Assembly: GCA_030018795.1 (NCBI GenBank)
Contig: JASEHA010000143.1
Coordinates: 380 to 6,232 of the forward strand
From: a bacterium
GTDB taxonomy: Bacteria; UBA9089; CG2-30-40-21
DNA length: 5,853 bases
Direction: 5' to 3'
Shown one piece after another: positions 4,544 to 5,853 of this stretch; position 1 is the first letter of the stretch, and the number at the start of each line of letters is the position of its first letter. The notes beneath the pieces were generated by a model. That model worked only from the letters and a program-made list of their open reading frames with translations, was not told the DNA's origin and made no database searches. A program made the position numbers and the translations under genes.

Positions 4544-5853
4544 CTATTTGCATACAACCGCACGCTGGGTCATTACATTATCCCCTACTTGCAACTGATA
4601 GATATAAACGCCTGAAGCCACTTCCTGTCCGTCATCGTTATGTCCATCCCAGTAGGCAGCACGTGATTGGGTTGTGTATGCACCTGCATCCTTCACACCC
4701 TCATCAAGTGTCTTGATAAGCTGGCCAGAGATGTTGTATATCCTGATAACAACATGTGCTTGCTCAGAAAGCTCATATGGTATCCAACACTCTGGATTGA
4801 ACGGATTCGGGTAACTCTGATGCAGTACATTATCATCAGGTGACTTAGCTTCTTCTTGTTGCTCAACACCTGTTTGAATAGCTGCACTCAGTGCCTGCTT
4901 TAATTCAGGAGCACCATGGATATCAATCCCGTTTGATTCCAGCATCTTATACATCTGTCGGAATGCATCCAAATACTTAGCGTAATCAGCCTTAGCTGCC
5001 AGAGCTGGTGCCGGCGAGCCACCACTGCTTACTGTATGAGTAGCACCAAAGTTAACGCCTATGGCCAGCACATCAGCGGCAGTTATCCTGCCGTCTCCAT
5101 TAGTGTCTGCATAGGTTGCCTCAACCGGTATCCATGGATCAGACATTGGCTGTCCTATCCATACTAAGGATGCACCAGGACGCATAAAGCTTTCCATACC
5201 AAAATACATGGCTACTGGGAAGATGTCGTTTCCATCAACCACACCATTATTGTTGGCATCACCTGGCCATACTCCCATGACTGGCTCTGGCTCTACGATA
5301 TCTACGCTGTTGTAGGAGCCGCCAATGGTTATCGGCTCACCACTTGAATTGTAGGCAGTGATGAGATGCCCTACATCACTTGTCTCAAAGGTAATATCTG
5401 TAGCCGTGCCAGAAGATATAAACTTCACCCTGACAAGTGAACCATAGCCTGTTACCCCAGGGTTACCTGCTGTGCGAGAGATAGCAATGTCTACCCTTCC
5501 TCGTCCGTCACCATTATCCTCATGGACACTATAGATCATGATGGTACCACTACCCATGAATGGGCCTCGTTCAATCGCAGCTACAGCAGCCACATCAAGG
5601 ATATCTGTCCGCTCATAGAAGAGTGAGAACGCTACGCCAAACAGATCCTGTGATACATTGGTATCACTGCCAACATGTACATCCACAATAAACTCATTAC
5701 CCACTGTCTGTGGGCTGATTACCTTTGGATCCAGTATCACTGTTGTTACCCGGACACTTCTAATCTCACTCCAGTCACTGTCAAGGGTATTGCAAGCCTC
5801 TGAATATTCGATAAAGCCAACTGTCTCATAATGCCTCATGTAAAAAGAGCATT
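4544..5853 (-). CDS. Cohesin-dockerin surface protein with NPFNPE-type C-terminal sorting domain, 5' partial
   Basis: The frame is open to the window edge (CSFY precedes the first ATG at 5839), so the true start lies outside and ATG 5839 is probably internal. Numbering from that Met: residues 1-30 look like the tail of a fibronectin-III-like module (SDWSEIRSV). Residues about 33-180 match a cohesin fold (VILDPKVISPQTVGNEFIVD, DLFGVAFSLFYERTDILDV, VDIAISR, then GSLVRVKF). Residues 191-266 are a dockerin with loops D194/N196/N198/D205 and D245/N247/D249/D256, spaced about 51 residues apart, longer than in classic cellulosomal dockerins. Residues about 285-322 are helical. Residues 343-431 are a FlgD-like/T9SS-like C-terminal domain with NPFNPECWIPYELSEQ, ending RAVVCK. 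The role is probably surface assembly or scaffolding through cohesin-dockerin pairing (family knowledge). No enzymatic domain is visible. N198 replaces the usual Asp in the first loop. Confidence 0.88.
   Translation of the reverse strand, partial: CSFYMRHYETVGFIEYSEACNTLDSDWSEIRSVRVTTVILDPKVISPQTVGNEFIVDVHVGSDTNVSQDLFGVAFSLFYERTDILDVAAVAAIERGPFMGSGTIMIYSVHEDNGDGRGRVDIAISRTAGNPGVTGYGSLVRVKFISSGTATDITFETSDVGHLITAYNSSGEPITIGGSYNSVDIVEPEPVMGVWPGDANNNGVVDGNDIFPVAMYFGMESFMRPGASLVWIGQPMSDPWIPVEATYADTNGDGRITAADVLAIGVNFGATHTVSSGGSPAPALAAKADYAKYLDAFRQMYKMLESNGIDIHGAPELKQALSAAIQTGVEQQEEAKSPDDNVLHQSYPNPFNPECWIPYELSEQAHVVIRIYNISGQLIKTLDEGVKDAGAYTTQSRAAYWDGHNDDGQEVASGVYIYQLQVGDNVMTQRAVVCK
4550..4817. repeat. 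Direct repeat copy B: 3' sorting-domain region of the cohesin-dockerin gene
   Basis: Partner of 228-495. The two encoded domains are identical over the segment from NPFNPECWIPYELSEQ onward except for scattered substitutions (T/A, RV/KT, K/E, N/D, M/L). They share the last seven residues before the stop, QRAVVCK. As same-orientation repeats about 4.3 kb apart they could support recombination or gene conversion. Confidence 0.85.

Noticed and set aside
4321..4716. 131-codon plus-strand open frame crossing the intergenic region
   Set aside because: It runs through the three hairpins and antisense to the ends of two real genes, with no domain or export signal.

Overview
All recognisable genes in this window lie on the minus strand and read from high to low coordinates. 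Each encodes an exported or surface-type protein built from sorting signals and adhesion or binding modules. No housekeeping, RNA, phage, IS or CRISPR feature was seen. The mix of cohesin and dockerin modules, a GEVED module, a TolB-like propeller, NPFNPE-type C-terminal sorting/FlgD-like domains and a PEP-CTERM tail points to an uncultured Gram-negative bacterium of a candidate-phylum kind (Poribacteria-, Omnitrophota- or Desantisbacteria-like). That placement is inference from domain style only.

Layout in transcription order. (1) 5853-4544: the 3' part of a cohesin + dockerin + C-terminal sorting-domain protein, whose start lies outside the window. (2) 4543-4391: a 153-base gap with three consecutive stem-loops, ending in an unusually long Shine-Dalgarno sequence. 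(3) 4390-3668: a complete PEP-CTERM protein of about 240 aa whose apparent start codon is ATA. (4) 3667-3604: a short gap with a 7-bp tandem repeat folded into a 14-bp hairpin, then a ribosome binding site. (5) 3603-222: one large modular secreted protein, 1124 aa when repaired. It is split into a 394-codon N-terminal ORF and a 714-codon C-terminal ORF by a frameshift inside its GEVED domain. The frameshift coincides exactly with a perfect 7-bp tandem duplication (2443-2456); removing one copy restores a continuous GEVED domain. (6) 221-1: non-coding, repeat-rich DNA with an 18-bp tandem repeat and a perfect 12-bp palindrome of the dispersed-repeat type.

The two large proteins share a near-identical C-terminal domain, a dockerin and the region between, so they are paralogues at their 3' ends and probably use the same export or anchoring route. 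The PEP-CTERM protein between them would use a different route (exosortase). A cohesin and two dockerins in neighbouring genes suggest non-covalent assembly on the cell surface, but no catalytic domain is visible. The most notable observations are the duplication-linked frameshift, the ATA start behind an 11-nt perfect Shine-Dalgarno, and the hairpin-rich intergenic regions.
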